Numbered from the stretch's first letter, positions 25,060 to 35,200 are shown. The stretch is DNA of 64,000 nucleotides from Terriglobus sp. TAA 43 (GCF_000800015.1 NZ_JUGR01000002.1:124001-188000), one strand, 5' to 3'. Numbers and translations are program-made. The notes: generated from the sequence alone by a model not told the origin.

Positions 25060-27972
25060 GTGGCAGAGGTATTCATTTCTTACTCCCGTCGGGATCGTGG
25101 GTTTGCCCACAAGCTGCTCGCCGCCTTCCAAGTAGAGGGGCGCGAAGTCTGGCTCGATGAGAAGGAAATCGAGGTTACATCGGACTGGCTGAATGAGATC
25201 TTCAGCAACATCGAATCTGCCGACAATTTCCTCTTCATCATCAGCCCGGACTCGATTGCCTCGGCCATCGCCCAGCAAGAGATCGATCACGCTGCAGCCA
25301 ACAACAAACGGATCGTTCCAGTCTATTACCGCCCTGTTCCAGACGCCGACATCCCTCAGGCCGTCGCCCGGTTTCACAGGATAGACTTCACCTCAGCGGC
25401 TGATTTTGATTCAAGCTTCGCCACGCTCGCAAAGGCTCTCGATACCGATCTCGATTGGAAGCGAACACACACCCGCCTGCTCACTCGCGCCAAAGAGTGG
25501 GAGCGGAGAGAGAAGGACCACAGTTTTCTGCTCCGGGGTAAGGACTTGAAAGAGGCCGAGCAATGGGTGGTCAGCAGCACAGCAAGAGATCCCCGGCCAA
25601 CTAGCCTCCACTCACAATACGTCTTGGCCGGCCGCCAGGCGACAGCAAACACGTTGAGGATGGTCATCGCAGCTATCGCCGTTGCACTCGGAGTCGCAAT
25701 TGGTCTGGCGATCTTCGCATTCATCCAAAGGCATTCTGCTCGGACCCAAACAAAAGAGGCACAAACACAGAAAAAAGTCGCCGATCACAATGCAGCAGAA
25801 GCAGCCATACAGAAACAAGCAGCACTCTCAAACGAAACCAAGGCGAGACTGCAAGAAAGTATTGCCGATGACAAGGCCGCTGAAGCGACACGACAGCAAG
25901 GCATCGCAGAAGCGGAGAAAGCCACTGCCCAACGCGACGCAAACGAGGCCAACGCCAGAGCACTGGCTGCCTTCTCGATGGAAAGTCTCAATGACGATCC
26001 TGAGAAGAGCATCCTCCTTGCCATGCAGGCGGTCTACGCCACACGACGTTTCGGCCAGCCTACAGTAGCTGTCGCCGAAGACGTGTTACACCGAGCAATC
26101 TTGTCGTCTCAAGTACGCGAGACTTTGCGGGGGCACACCGGCCACGTGGATAGTGTGGCTTGGAGCCCCGATGGTAAGAAACTGGCCACGGCGAGTATAG
26201 ACATGACCGCGAAAGTGTGGGATGTGGTCGCTGGACGGCAACTAATAACCCTGGAGGGGCATACCGGTAGTTTATCGAGCGTGGCTTGGAGCCCGGATGG
26301 TAAGCGGTTGGCTACCGTGAGTTGGGATCGAACCACGAAGGTCTGGAATGGAGAAAGCGGGAAGGAACTGCTCGCACTCAAGGGTCACAGCGGACAAGTG
26401 TGGAGCGTGGCTTGGAACCCCGATGGCAAGCGGTTGGCCACAGCAAGTGACGATAGGACCGCTAAGGTATGGGACGTGATCAGCGGGAAGGAACTGCTCA
26501 CATTGAAAGGCCACCTGAACGCCGTGACAAGCGTCGCCTGGAGCACGGATGGCAAGCGGCTCGCCACAGCGAGTACGGACAAAACCGCGAAGGTATGGGA
26601 TGCGGCTAGCGGGAAGGAGTTGCTCACCTCGAAGGTTCACGACGAGCCTGTGTGGAGCGTGGCTTGGAGCCCCGATAGCAAGCGGTTGGCCACAGCAAGT
26701 GACGATGAGACCGCCAAGGTGTGGGATGCGGCCAGCGGGAAGGAACTGCTCACATTGAAGGGCCATGAAGGCGCCGTGCTAAGCGTCGGTTGGAGCCCGG
26801 ATGGCAAGCGGCTGGCCACAGCGGGTAATGACAAAACCGCAAGAGTTTGGGATGCAGTGAGCGGACAGGACCTGCTTATCCTAAAAGGCCACACCGACCA
26901 TGTGGAGAGCGTGGCTTGGAACCCAGACGGCCATCAGCTCGCCACGGCAAGTTGGGACGAGACCGCGAAAGTCTGGGACACCAACCGACAAGAATTACTC
27001 ACCCTGAAGGGACACACAAACAATGTGTATAGCGTCGCTTGGAGCCCGGATAGTAAGCGGCTGGCTACGGCGAGTGCGGACAAGACCGCTAAGGTGTGGG
27101 ATGCGGCCAACGGAAAAGAACTGCTCACCCTCAAGGGACACACCAACTACATACATGGCGCAGCCTGGAGCCCGGATGGCAAGCGGCTCGCCACAGCGAG
27201 TAGCGATGAGACAGCCAAGGTATGGGATACGGCTAGCGGAAAAGAGCTGACCACCATGAAGGGCCACACAGATGAGTTGTTGGGCATAACTTGGAGCCCG
27301 AACGGCGAGCGCCTGGCCACTGCTAGTGGGAGTGGGGTGAAGGTTTGGGATGCGACCAGCGGAAAGGAATTGTTCACTAGCACCGAGACCGCATTGGATT
27401 TGGCTTGGAGCCCGGATGGTAAGCGACTCGCCGCGAGCGATAGCTTGACTGCGAAGGTGTGGGATACAGCCAGCGGGAAGAGGTTGCTAACCCTGAGGGG
27501 TCACTTGGATATCGGCATTTTAGGAGGGACGGTGTATAGCGTGGCCTGGAGTCCTGATAGTAGGCGGTTGGCTACGGCGAGTTCTGACAAGACAGCTAAG
27601 GTGTGGGATGCAGTTAGCGGGAAGGAACTGCTCACCCTCAGAGGACACAACGATGCCGTGTTCAGTGTCTCCTGGAGCCCAGACGGCAAGCGGCTAGCCA
27701 CGGCGAGCGCGGACGGGACTGCGAAAGTGTGGGATGCGGCCATTGGAAAGGAGCTAGTCACTCTGACGGAGCGCACTGAGCCAGTGAATAGCGTGTCTTG
27801 GAGTCCCGACGGCAGACGACTAGCAACAGCAAGTGAGGATCAGACGGTACAGATTTATGTGACCGATGTCCGCGAGTTACTCGATCTAGCACGCAAACGT
27901 GTCACCCGCGCTCTCACTCCTGACGAGTGTGAGCGCTACTTTCAGTCGTCCAAGTGCCCGCAGGTGCCATGA
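25060..27972 (+). CDS. TIR - transmembrane - coiled-coil - 14x WD40 protein
   Basis: 970 aa. TIR at residues 1-135: AEVFISYSRRDRGFAHKL, WLDEKEI, and the putative catalytic Glu74 in AIAQQEIDHAAANN. One TM helix at about 200-223 (MVIAAIAVALGVAIG...). Coiled-coil rich in Ala, Gln, Lys and Glu at about 228-305. From about residue 357, 14 WD40 repeats of 42 residues on average (SVAWSPDGKRLATAS then KVWD), enough for two seven-bladed propellers. The tail RALTPDECERYFQS is common in such proteins. GTG start with GAGAAGGG upstream. Repeats 10 and 11 are shortened. A membrane-tethered NADase with a propeller sensor is the likely role; TIR-WD40 proteins are known in bacterial immunity and signalling. 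Confidence 0.9.
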   Translation: MAEVFISYSRRDRGFAHKLLAAFQVEGREVWLDEKEIEVTSDWLNEIFSNIESADNFLFIISPDSIASAIAQQEIDHAAANNKRIVPVYYRPVPDADIPQAVARFHRIDFTSAADFDSSFATLAKALDTDLDWKRTHTRLLTRAKEWERREKDHSFLLRGKDLKEAEQWVVSSTARDPRPTSLHSQYVLAGRQATANTLRMVIAAIAVALGVAIGLAIFAFIQRHSARTQTKEAQTQKKVADHNAAEAAIQKQAALSNETKARLQESIADDKAAEATRQQGIAEAEKATAQRDANEANARALAAFSMESLNDDPEKSILLAMQAVYATRRFGQPTVAVAEDVLHRAILSSQVRETLRGHTGHVDSVAWSPDGKKLATASIDMTAKVWDVVAGRQLITLEGHTGSLSSVAWSPDGKRLATVSWDRTTKVWNGESGKELLALKGHSGQVWSVAWNPDGKRLATASDDRTAKVWDVISGKELLTLKGHLNAVTSVAWSTDGKRLATASTDKTAKVWDAASGKELLTSKVHDEPVWSVAWSPDSKRLATASDDETAKVWDAASGKELLTLKGHEGAVLSVGWSPDGKRLATAGNDKTARVWDAVSGQDLLILKGHTDHVESVAWNPDGHQLATASWDETAKVWDTNRQELLTLKGHTNNVYSVAWSPDSKRLATASADKTAKVWDAANGKELLTLKGHTNYIHGAAWSPDGKRLATASSDETAKVWDTASGKELTTMKGHTDELLGITWSPNGERLATASGSGVKVWDATSGKELFTSTETALDLAWSPDGKRLAASDSLTAKVWDTASGKRLLTLRGHLDIGILGGTVYSVAWSPDSRRLATASSDKTAKVWDAVSGKELLTLRGHNDAVFSVSWSPDGKRLATASADGTAKVWDAAIGKELVTLTERTEPVNSVSWSPDGRRLATASEDQTVQIYVTDVRELLDLARKRVTRALTPDECERYFQSSKCPQVP
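26100..27850 (+). repeat. 14 near-identical 126-bp WD40-coding units
   Basis: The WD40 part repeats at DNA level too: words such as GTGGCTTGGAGCCC, AAGCGGCTGGCCACAG and GCGGGAAGGAACTGCTCAC recur with little change every 126 bp or so. Such similarity implies recent duplication or gene conversion and allows repeat-number change by slippage or recombination. Confidence 0.85.
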
Positions 27973-28296
27973 AATAACGTGGCCTACTGCATTTAGCGTA
28001 AGAGCACATCAATCTGTCCTCTACATTCCACACTCACCGGCCAGTCGAGTTCGGCATCGACAGTTCTGTCGGGCAGCGTACGATGCGACTAGTCAGCCTC
28101 CAAGCGGTTCTGCGGACGACCTGCGTGGCCGTATGTAAACCTAGCCGGCGAGAAGCTACGACTGTGGGGCAAAATACGTTGGCATCTGTATGCATGAAAC
28201 AGATTGCAGTGATCCGACTAACTCGGTCTTCAATTGACGATGTCAGGCCGATGCACTCGTCCCCCGCCGTGCGTGAGCTCATAACCAATTCTTTGG
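27973..28296. other. intergenic between convergent genes
   Basis: About 320 bases, no supported gene and no obvious terminator. Confidence 0.4.
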
Positions 28297-29148
28297 CTAT
28301 GGCTGCGCAATGCCAGCAATATCGGACAGCTTCGCCTTCAAGTGGGCTTGAAGATGGTTCAGGCCCTCGCTATTGTTCAGGTATTTCAAGAAGCGTAGAT
28401 GGCGTAGATCAAATGGAATGTCTGATTCGGCCTGTGTGATCAAGATGACGTCCCGCCCCAATGTATGAGCAACGCCTATTTCATAAAACACATTGGCGTT
28501 TCGGCCGCTGCAATCGCACACGATCACCTTGGAACGGTCTATGAGCGAAACAACATCCTGAATGATGGATGCGTTTTCCCAGATGTCATCCGCACGACGG
28601 CAGTGGAAGCCAACCGCCTCGCCTGCTCTCTTAAGCGTTTCGTAAACTTTATCGAACTTCATATCGAAAGGCATCATTGCAGACATCAGATTCGGATCAA
28701 TTGTCTCCACTTCAGGCAAAGGGAACACCTTGGGTAGCTGTCTGCGGCGATTGGCCCTCTTGAGCAGGAAGCGGTACAGATCAACTCTCTTTACTGACCA
28801 ATGTGTAGTTGAAAACTCGAATTCCTTGATATCGAGATCTCTTGCAAACTCCTGTAGTACTCCCTGCGAAACAGGCGGAACATTCGGTTCGTAGTTGTAC
28901 TCAAGCGTTATGTACCTGCCGTCGAGCCTCGCATCGGTGATTATTCCTACTCGTGCTATCTGGCTTTTCTGTCTATCCGTCTCTTCGACAAAGAGCGCTG
29001 GAAGCTTTATCAAAGCGTCCAGGTCGGCTTTCGAATCTGGCGCGAAGCGTTGCTCGAGCGAGTCTTCCGTATATTGCAAAACCCTGCCGGCAGGCAGCGA
29101 ATCACGACCATCTCCCCACGGGCCATACTTAACGAGAAGATTAAACAC
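28297..29148 (-). CDS. two-domain protein with TIR-like/nucleoside deoxyribosyltransferase-fold C-terminus
   Basis: 283 aa. The N-terminal ~140 residues (FNLLVKYGPWGDGRDSLPAGR then ALIKLPALF) form a domain I have seen in front of this type of C-terminus but cannot name. From about residue 155 the sequence SAMMPFDMKFDKVYETLKRA, CRRADDIWENASIIQDV, KVIVCDCSGRNANVFYEIG and VAHTLGRDVILIT is the Rossmann-like fold shared by nucleoside 2-deoxyribosyltransferases and TIR-like immune hydrolases; Glu223 in NVFYEIG is the probable catalytic residue. The GTG at 29148 with AGGAGG upstream is preferred over an in-frame start six codons earlier that would place the AGGAGG inside the gene. Likely cleaves a nucleotide; a defence role fits the neighbourhood but is inferred. 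Confidence 0.75.
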   Translation of the reverse strand: MFNLLVKYGPWGDGRDSLPAGRVLQYTEDSLEQRFAPDSKADLDALIKLPALFVEETDRQKSQIARVGIITDARLDGRYITLEYNYEPNVPPVSQGVLQEFARDLDIKEFEFSTTHWSVKRVDLYRFLLKRANRRRQLPKVFPLPEVETIDPNLMSAMMPFDMKFDKVYETLKRAGEAVGFHCRRADDIWENASIIQDVVSLIDRSKVIVCDCSGRNANVFYEIGVAHTLGRDVILITQAESDIPFDLRHLRFLKYLNNSEGLNHLQAHLKAKLSDIAGIAQP

Positions 29149-29426
29149 ACTGCCTCCTAAGAACACTTATTTCTCAGGCTAACAGTCTCCTCCGCGGTGG
29201 CTCCAATCGCGAAGCCGCCATCAAGAGCTTCTAACGGATGTTTCCGATCAATAACAGAACATGTCCTGCTCCCCATCAGGGAGACCTTCTTTCCTATTGG
29301 CGTGCAGGCGCAAACCGCAGAGCTGAGCGCCAAGACGCGGGAGGAAACTCCCCCACTCTGCTCGTTTTCCTTTGAGGTATTGCGCGATGTATCCCCGGTG
29401 CACTTCTGAATATCCGTGACTGGGCT
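29149..29426. other. intergenic, no gene seen
   Basis: About 280 bases between the deoxyribosyltransferase-fold gene and the SRAP stub. No supported frame; one inverted word pair (AACTCC/GGAGT) is too short to mean anything. Confidence 0.35.
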
Positions 29427-29579
29427 CTAGAAGTTGCGCTGTACGTCACGAGAAATCTTGATGTCTTCGCCTTCGGCGCGTCGCCTGTAGGCGTCTTCAA
29501 ACGCTTCCCAGTCCACTTCAGCGCCATAACGCTTGGAGAGGTGATCGAAGTGTTGTTTGACCCGTGCGGAGTAATACAT
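29427..29579 (-). pseudogene. N-terminal stub of a SRAP (YedK/HMCES-type) protein
   Basis: 50 codons. MYYSARVKQHFDHLSKRYGA followed by EVDWEAFEDAYRRR resembles the start of SRAP-domain proteins of the MCYSA... subgroup, which bind abasic sites in single-stranded DNA. In those, residue 2 is the catalytic Cys; here it is Tyr. The frame stops after DVQRNF, removing the rest of the domain. SRAP genes are frequent neighbours of imuA-imuB-dnaE2, and this stub lies divergently 130 bp from imuA and shares its operator motif. So it is a dead member of the SOS module, unless the stub has a new role. Confidence 0.6.
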
Positions 29580-29596
29580 CGGTCCCATTATAGATT

Positions 29597-29613
29597 TTCG
29601 CCAGACATTCGCC
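29597..29613 (-). promoter_or_regulatory. direct-repeat operator candidate upstream of the SRAP stub
   Basis: Reading on the minus strand: GGCGAA, TGTCT, GGCGAA, just before a TATAAT (29585-29590). The 11-bp period and orientation match the copy in front of imuA exactly. Confidence 0.55.
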
Positions 29614-29689
29614 ACACAGAATCAGTCACTTGCGCGATTTTGCACAGTTCGCAGGGCAATCTGCGTCTTGACGCACAGCCTAGGCAATA

Positions 29690-29706
29690 GGCGAATATAA
29701 GGCGAA
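29690..29706 (+). promoter_or_regulatory. direct-repeat operator candidate upstream of imuA
   Basis: GGCGAA, TATAA, GGCGAA ends 4 bases before the imuA ATG at 29711. It overlaps the -10-like TATAAG, where a repressor would block transcription. The period of 11 bp is that of the direct-repeat LexA boxes known in alphaproteobacteria (GTTC-N7-GTTC), though the half-site differs. A LexA-type SOS box is the inferred identity. Confidence 0.55.
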
Positions 29707-29710
29707 TACG

Positions 29711-30742
29711 ATGCATTCAAGCGCTACAGTTCGCCACCAGATTGAATCCGCTCTTTCGCAGAGGATTCCGTCTGCCTTAACGCCCCCGCAGCGGCAGGTA
29801 CGCCCCGTCGTTTCGACAGGCATTGGTGAACTCGATGAATTGATTCAAGGCGGCCTGCCGGTTGGCGCGGTCACGGAGTTGGTCGGTAGCGAATGCTCTG
29901 GAAGAACGTCAGTGGCTCTATCCTTCCTCGCACATGTCACTTCAACAGGCAAAGTCTGTGCGTGGCTCGATGCTTCCAACACCTTCAATCCAAGTTCGGC
30001 GGCTGCCGTGGGCGTCGATCTGAAACGGCTCTTATGGATTCGTTGTGGCGTCCAGGAGAGTGTTGTTGCGCAGGAGACGCGGAAGTTCACATTGCCGGGA
30101 GCTTGTTTTGCGCCGAAGGCAGTGATGAAGGGTTTGCATGGTGGCGGCCATGGGACGCACCCTCGTTCGGAGGTCAAAGGGCTGTCGGCGGCTGTAGACC
30201 GTTTTTTGAGTAACGAGGCGATTGCTGCCCGTTGTGCAGAGCCGATTGCGAAGCAAAGGCCGATACCGCAGCAGTACGAATCGAGTCTTGTCCCTGCAAC
30301 AAAACCGATGCGGTCAGATCGTCGCGCTCGTGTTTACGATGCCGTCGAACAGGCTTTGAAGAGCGCAGACCTCCTGGTTCAGACTGGCGGCTTTAGCGCC
30401 ATCATTCTCGATCTCGGCGGCATAAAGCCAGAGGTGGTTTCTCGCATCGAGCTATCCGCCTGGCATCGCTACCGTGTTGCCGCAGAGCAGACACAATCGA
30501 GCATTGTGCTTCTCTCGCAGTATCCATGTGCAAAGAGCAGTTCGGAACTGCAACTCCAACTCTTGCCGATGGACAACACGCGCGAGGAAAGAACGGTCTT
30601 CACTGGGCTAACCGCGCGAGTGGAGATACTACGTCAGAGATTCGCCGAAACGCCGGCGAAGGTCGTTCCGATGCGTAAGCCTCCTCAACGTGTTCGTGAG
30701 GCTTGCTGGAGTCAAAGAACGACCTGGGTGGGGCCGCGATGA
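29711..30742 (+). CDS. imuA: ImuA-like RecA-fold protein of the mutasome
   Basis: 343 aa. RecA/SulA-like: STGIGELDELIQGGLPVGAVT is the RecA-fold entry, followed by a Walker A-like loop ELVGSECSGRTSVAL where GRT replaces GKT. IILDLGG is the Walker B strand, and a C-terminal helix-rich tail follows. Function in the damage-induced mutasome: thought to bring ImuB and DnaE2 to DNA. Residues 130-200 form an inserted low-complexity Gly/His/Ala stretch. The gene overlaps imuB by 4 bases (ATGA). Upstream lies the direct-repeat operator candidate. The island location means the whole error-prone synthesis module is mobile here. Confidence 0.85.
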   Translation: MHSSATVRHQIESALSQRIPSALTPPQRQVRPVVSTGIGELDELIQGGLPVGAVTELVGSECSGRTSVALSFLAHVTSTGKVCAWLDASNTFNPSSAAAVGVDLKRLLWIRCGVQESVVAQETRKFTLPGACFAPKAVMKGLHGGGHGTHPRSEVKGLSAAVDRFLSNEAIAARCAEPIAKQRPIPQQYESSLVPATKPMRSDRRARVYDAVEQALKSADLLVQTGGFSAIILDLGGIKPEVVSRIELSAWHRYRVAAEQTQSSIVLLSQYPCAKSSSELQLQLLPMDNTREERTVFTGLTARVEILRQRFAETPAKVVPMRKPPQRVREACWSQRTTWVGPR

Positions 30743-32247
30743 GTGTCCCGGAACTCTATGCCTGCATTTATGCCCGCGAGCTTCCCGCCCAAGCTCTGGT
30801 GCGTTTGCGGCCAGAACTCCATGACAAACCGTGCGTGGTGATTGAAGGCGAACCACCATTACAAACTGTCTGCTCATTGAACATGCGAGCCCGTCTGGTT
30901 GGGCTGCGTCGCGGCATGACGAAGGTCGAAGTAGACACGTTCGAAGGTGTCATCGTTCTTTTGCGGTCACAGCGCACGGAAGATGCTGTGACGAGGATTC
31001 TTCTTGAGTGCGCAGGGTGTTTCACGCCGCGTGTCGAGGATCGCAGCTTCGATGGTGCTTTCTTGTGTGCTCTTGATATCGCGGGCACTGAAGCCCTCTT
31101 TGGACCGCCATTGATGCTGGCGAAACAGCTCCGCCAGCGGTTGAGGTCAATAGGCATCTCCGTCGTCGTGACGGTATCAGCAAACTTGCACACGTCGATC
31201 TGTCTTGCTAAAGGGATTACCGGAGGCATTCCTATTCAGATTGTTCGGCGAGGCGATGAAGCGAAGGCTCTCTCCATACTGCCTTTGACCGTCCTGGATG
31301 TGACTGAAGCTCAGCAAGAAACATTTCAAGCATGGGGCATACGAACAGTAGGCGCCCTTGCTGCGTTGCCGGAGAAGTCGCTGATCTCGCGACTTGGACA
31401 GAACGCAAAACGTTTGCTTCAACTTGCGAAGGGGCAACACCCGCATCTTCTTCAACCCATCGACGTGCCGTTCGTATTGGAAGAACGAGCGGGGTTGGAT
31501 ATGCCGTTGGATGATCTGGAGTCTCTGTTATTCGGCCTCTCAACGATGCTGGAGCAACTGATTCTCAGGGCGAAGTCGCGTGTATATGCTCTTGCATCGG
31601 TGAGAATCACTCTCTGTCTGGATGGCGGTGGAACACACGAACGAGTTGTAAACCCTCGTGTCCCCACGAACGATAAGCAGCTCTGGCTCAAGCTCCTCCA
31701 CCTCGAACTTCAGAACCACCCTCCACAGTCAGCGATTCTTGCAGTCGATCTCCATGCTGAACCGGGAGAGACGAGCAAGATGCAACTCGGCCTTTTCTCT
31801 CCGCAACTGCCTGAGCCAGGCCGACTCGATGTCACGCTTGCGAGAATCACTGCGATTGTTGGAGAAGGCAATGTTGGGCAAGCCGTGCTGGATGATACGC
31901 GACGGGCCGGAGACTTTCATGTAGAAGCGTTCTGCATTCCTTCGACCGAGCCAGAGCAAACCGAGATGCCATCGCGGCTATGCCTCCGCGTCTTGCGACC
32001 AGCGGAGCGCACAACCGTACAGCTACGGTCAGGCAGACCGCGCGAAGTCTACTTTCGGCAACGCCGATACATGGTGGAAGAGGTGTACGGTCCCTGGTTG
32101 AGTGGTGGGGATTGGTGGGACGAAGCAATCTGGGGCAATGAGCAGTGGGATGTGATCGGAAGAACAAGCGATAGCGGCTTCCTTGCTTGTCGCTTGGCGC
32201 ACGACTTCATTCAAAACGACTGGCGTGTGGCAGGTCTTTATGACTAA
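30739..32247 (+). CDS. imuB: ImuB, Y-family polymerase-like mutasome protein
   Basis: 502 aa from the ATG at 30739 that overlaps the imuA stop. Y-family fold (LYACIYARELPAQALVRLRP at the start, ALDIAGTEALFGPP, an HhH-like region, then a little-finger-like region), but the catalytic acidic residues of active Y polymerases are absent: CIYARELP replaces the DMDxFFA motif, and ALDIAGT lacks the second acidic pair. This is the inactive ImuB that links DnaE2 to the beta clamp. A clamp-binding peptide could not be pinned down. It overlaps dnaE2 by 8 bases. Confidence 0.92.
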   Translation: MSVPELYACIYARELPAQALVRLRPELHDKPCVVIEGEPPLQTVCSLNMRARLVGLRRGMTKVEVDTFEGVIVLLRSQRTEDAVTRILLECAGCFTPRVEDRSFDGAFLCALDIAGTEALFGPPLMLAKQLRQRLRSIGISVVVTVSANLHTSICLAKGITGGIPIQIVRRGDEAKALSILPLTVLDVTEAQQETFQAWGIRTVGALAALPEKSLISRLGQNAKRLLQLAKGQHPHLLQPIDVPFVLEERAGLDMPLDDLESLLFGLSTMLEQLILRAKSRVYALASVRITLCLDGGGTHERVVNPRVPTNDKQLWLKLLHLELQNHPPQSAILAVDLHAEPGETSKMQLGLFSPQLPEPGRLDVTLARITAIVGEGNVGQAVLDDTRRAGDFHVEAFCIPSTEPEQTEMPSRLCLRVLRPAERTTVQLRSGRPREVYFRQRRYMVEEVYGPWLSGGDWWDEAIWGNEQWDVIGRTSDSGFLACRLAHDFIQNDWRVAGLYD

Positions 32248-35200
32248 TCGCTACATCGAACTGCACGCAGCAAGCGCCTTCTCGTTCCTCGAAGGCGGTT
32301 CTCAACCTGAGGCATTGGCCGAACGCGCCTGCGCACTCGACATGCCTGCGATGGCGCTGATGGATCGCAACGGCTTCTATGGCTCAGCAAGGTTTCACAA
32401 GGCCGCTTCCGAGAACAAGATCATCGCTCATGTCGGATCAGAAGTTGCGATCACCGGCTTTGGTCATCGTCTTGTCCCGCCTGTTTGGCTTCCGCATCAA
32501 CATCTATCGGAACCAGTGCGTCTTCCATTGCTTTGCGAAACACGAGAGGGCTATCAAAATCTTTGCCAACTCATCACGCGCTTCAAGATGCGGGAGAGCA
32601 CAAAGCAGGAGGGCTCCGCAAGACTTGCGGACATGGAAGACTTTAAGCGAGGACTTATCTGCCTCACGGGTGGCGATGAAGGACCGCTGGCCGCTGCGCT
32701 CATGCGAGGTGGAGAATCCGCTGGACGCGAAACAGTGGAACAACTCGTTCGACTTTTCGGTCCGAACAACGTTTACGTCGAACTGCAGCGTCATCGCGAG
32801 CGTGCGGAAGAGTGGCGAAATCAGGCAGCACTACGGATCGCGGAATCACTCCGACTTCCGGCGCTCGCGACCAATGGAGTACGCTATGCAACCAAGTATG
32901 ATCGCGAAATTGTCGACCTCTTTACTGCGGTGCGTAATCACCTACGTCTCGATGATGCCGGACGTCTTTTAGCTTTGAACAATCAACGGCATCTTCGTCC
33001 AGCGAGTCGTATGGCGGCTCTCTTTCGCGATGTACCTGGAGCGATTGAAAACACAGCCGAACTCTCATCGCGGCTTCAGTTCCAGCTCTCGGATCTGGGT
33101 TATGAGTTTCCGCGCTATCCAGTCCCCGATAGCGAGACGATGGACAGCTTCCTGGAGAAACGCGTTGATGAAGGCGTTGCACGGAGATATGGATCGAAGC
33201 GCAACACAGGACTTCTCGAACGCGCAAAGAAGCAGGTCGCACATGAACTGAAGCTGATTGCGAAATTAGGCTTTGCAGGCTACTTCCTCATCGTGTGGGA
33301 CATCGTGGAGTTCTGTAAGAAGCACGGCATTCTCATTCAGGGACGAGGGAGCGCCGCCAACTCTGCCGTTTGTTATGCGCTTGAGATCACAGCAATTGAT
33401 CCTGTCGGGATGGAGCTCCTCTTTGAACGCTTTCTATCGGAGAGCCGCGGAGAGTGGCCAGACATTGACCTCGATCTGCCTTCTGAGGAGAAACGCGAAC
33501 AAGCCATCCAGTACGTATACGAGAGATATGGACAACTTGGTGCGGCCATGACTGCGAATGTCATCACGTATCGTGGCAAATCTGCAGCACGTGAGGTTGG
33601 TAAAGCTCTCGGCTTTGATCCCGAATCTCTCCAACGTCTTTCAGGGCTGGTAGCCAATTACGAATGGAAGGGTCCAAACGACACGATGACTCGTTCGTTT
33701 CAGAACGCAGGCTTCGATGTGCAGCATCCTCGTATTGCGAAGTACCTGGAGCTCTGCATGCGAGTGCAGGATCTTCCGCGACATCTCGGACAACACTCCG
33801 GCGGTATGGTGGTCTGTCAGGGAGCGCTGGACAAGGTCGTTCCTCTCGAACGAGCATCAATGCCGGGACGAACCGTTGTGCAATGGGACAAGGAAGACTG
33901 CGCGAACCTCGGCATCATCAAAGTCGATCTCTTAGGACTGGGGATGATGGCTGTTCTAAAAGACTGCCTGACGCTGGTACCGCAACACTATGGAGAAACA
34001 CTCGATCTTGCGCAGCTTCCAGAAGACGAAGAGGTGTATCGCACACTTCAACGGGCGGACACGATCGGGATGTTTCAGGTTGAAAGCCGAGCGCAAATGT
34101 CCTCGTTGCCGCGCAATCGCCCTGAGAAGTTTTATGACTTGGTAGTTCAGGTCGCCATCATTCGCCCAGGTCCAATCGTCGGGAAGATGATGCATCCCTA
34201 CATGCGGCGTCGACAGAAGCAGGAAGAGGTCAGCTATCCACATCCTTCGCTGGAATCCACATTGAAGCGAACACTCGGTGTGCCTCTCTTTCAGGAACAA
34301 CTACTGCGCATGGCGATGGTCGTTGCGAACTTCACTGGCTCAGAGGCGGAAGAGTTGCGTCGTGCCGTCGGCATGCGCCGCTCCTGGGAGCGGATGAAGA
34401 ATCTCGAAGGTCGCTTACGCGAAGGGATGACGGCAAACGAGCTCGATACCGAGACCCAAGAAACGATTATTCAAAACATCAGTTCTTTTGCGCTGTATGG
34501 CTTTCCGGAGAGCCACGCCGCCAGCTTCGCACTGATTGCGTATGCTTCGGCCTTCATCAAAGTGAAGTATCTGGCTGCATTCACATGCGCCATGCTCAAC
34601 AACCAGCCGATGGGTTTCTACAGTCCGTCAGTAATCGTGGAAGATGCGAGGCGTCACGGACTAAGAGTGAAGCCCATCGATATCCAAGTCTCCGATTGGC
34701 CATGCTCTGTCGAGCATGAGGAGGATTATTCCTTATCGCTACGCCTTGGTCTCGGATACGTCCGCGGGCTACGGAGTCAATGTGCAGACGCTATCGTGCA
34801 TGCGCGAATGCAGGCACGGTTCACGTCGGTGGATGATCTTGTCCTTCGAGTTCCACAATTGAATCGGAAGGAACTATCACTACTAGCAAATGTCGGGGCT
34901 TTGAACAGACTGGATGGGGTGGAGCATCGAAGGGATGCATTGTGGCAGATTGAACGAGCAGGCCGTTTGGAAGGCCCGCTGCTCATGCAGCAAAGCCAAT
35001 GGCTCAGGGAGGAATCCTCCGAGTCACCGTTGCTTCCCATGACCGCAGAAGAACGATTGGTCGCCGACTACGCCGTCAGCAGCGTAACGACGGGACCACA
35101 CCCGATGTGGTTTCGTCGTCAAGAACTTCAACTCAAGGGCTATCTGAGGGCGGTGGATCTCGCTCATCGCCCCGACGGCTCCTATGTCAGAACTGCTGGC

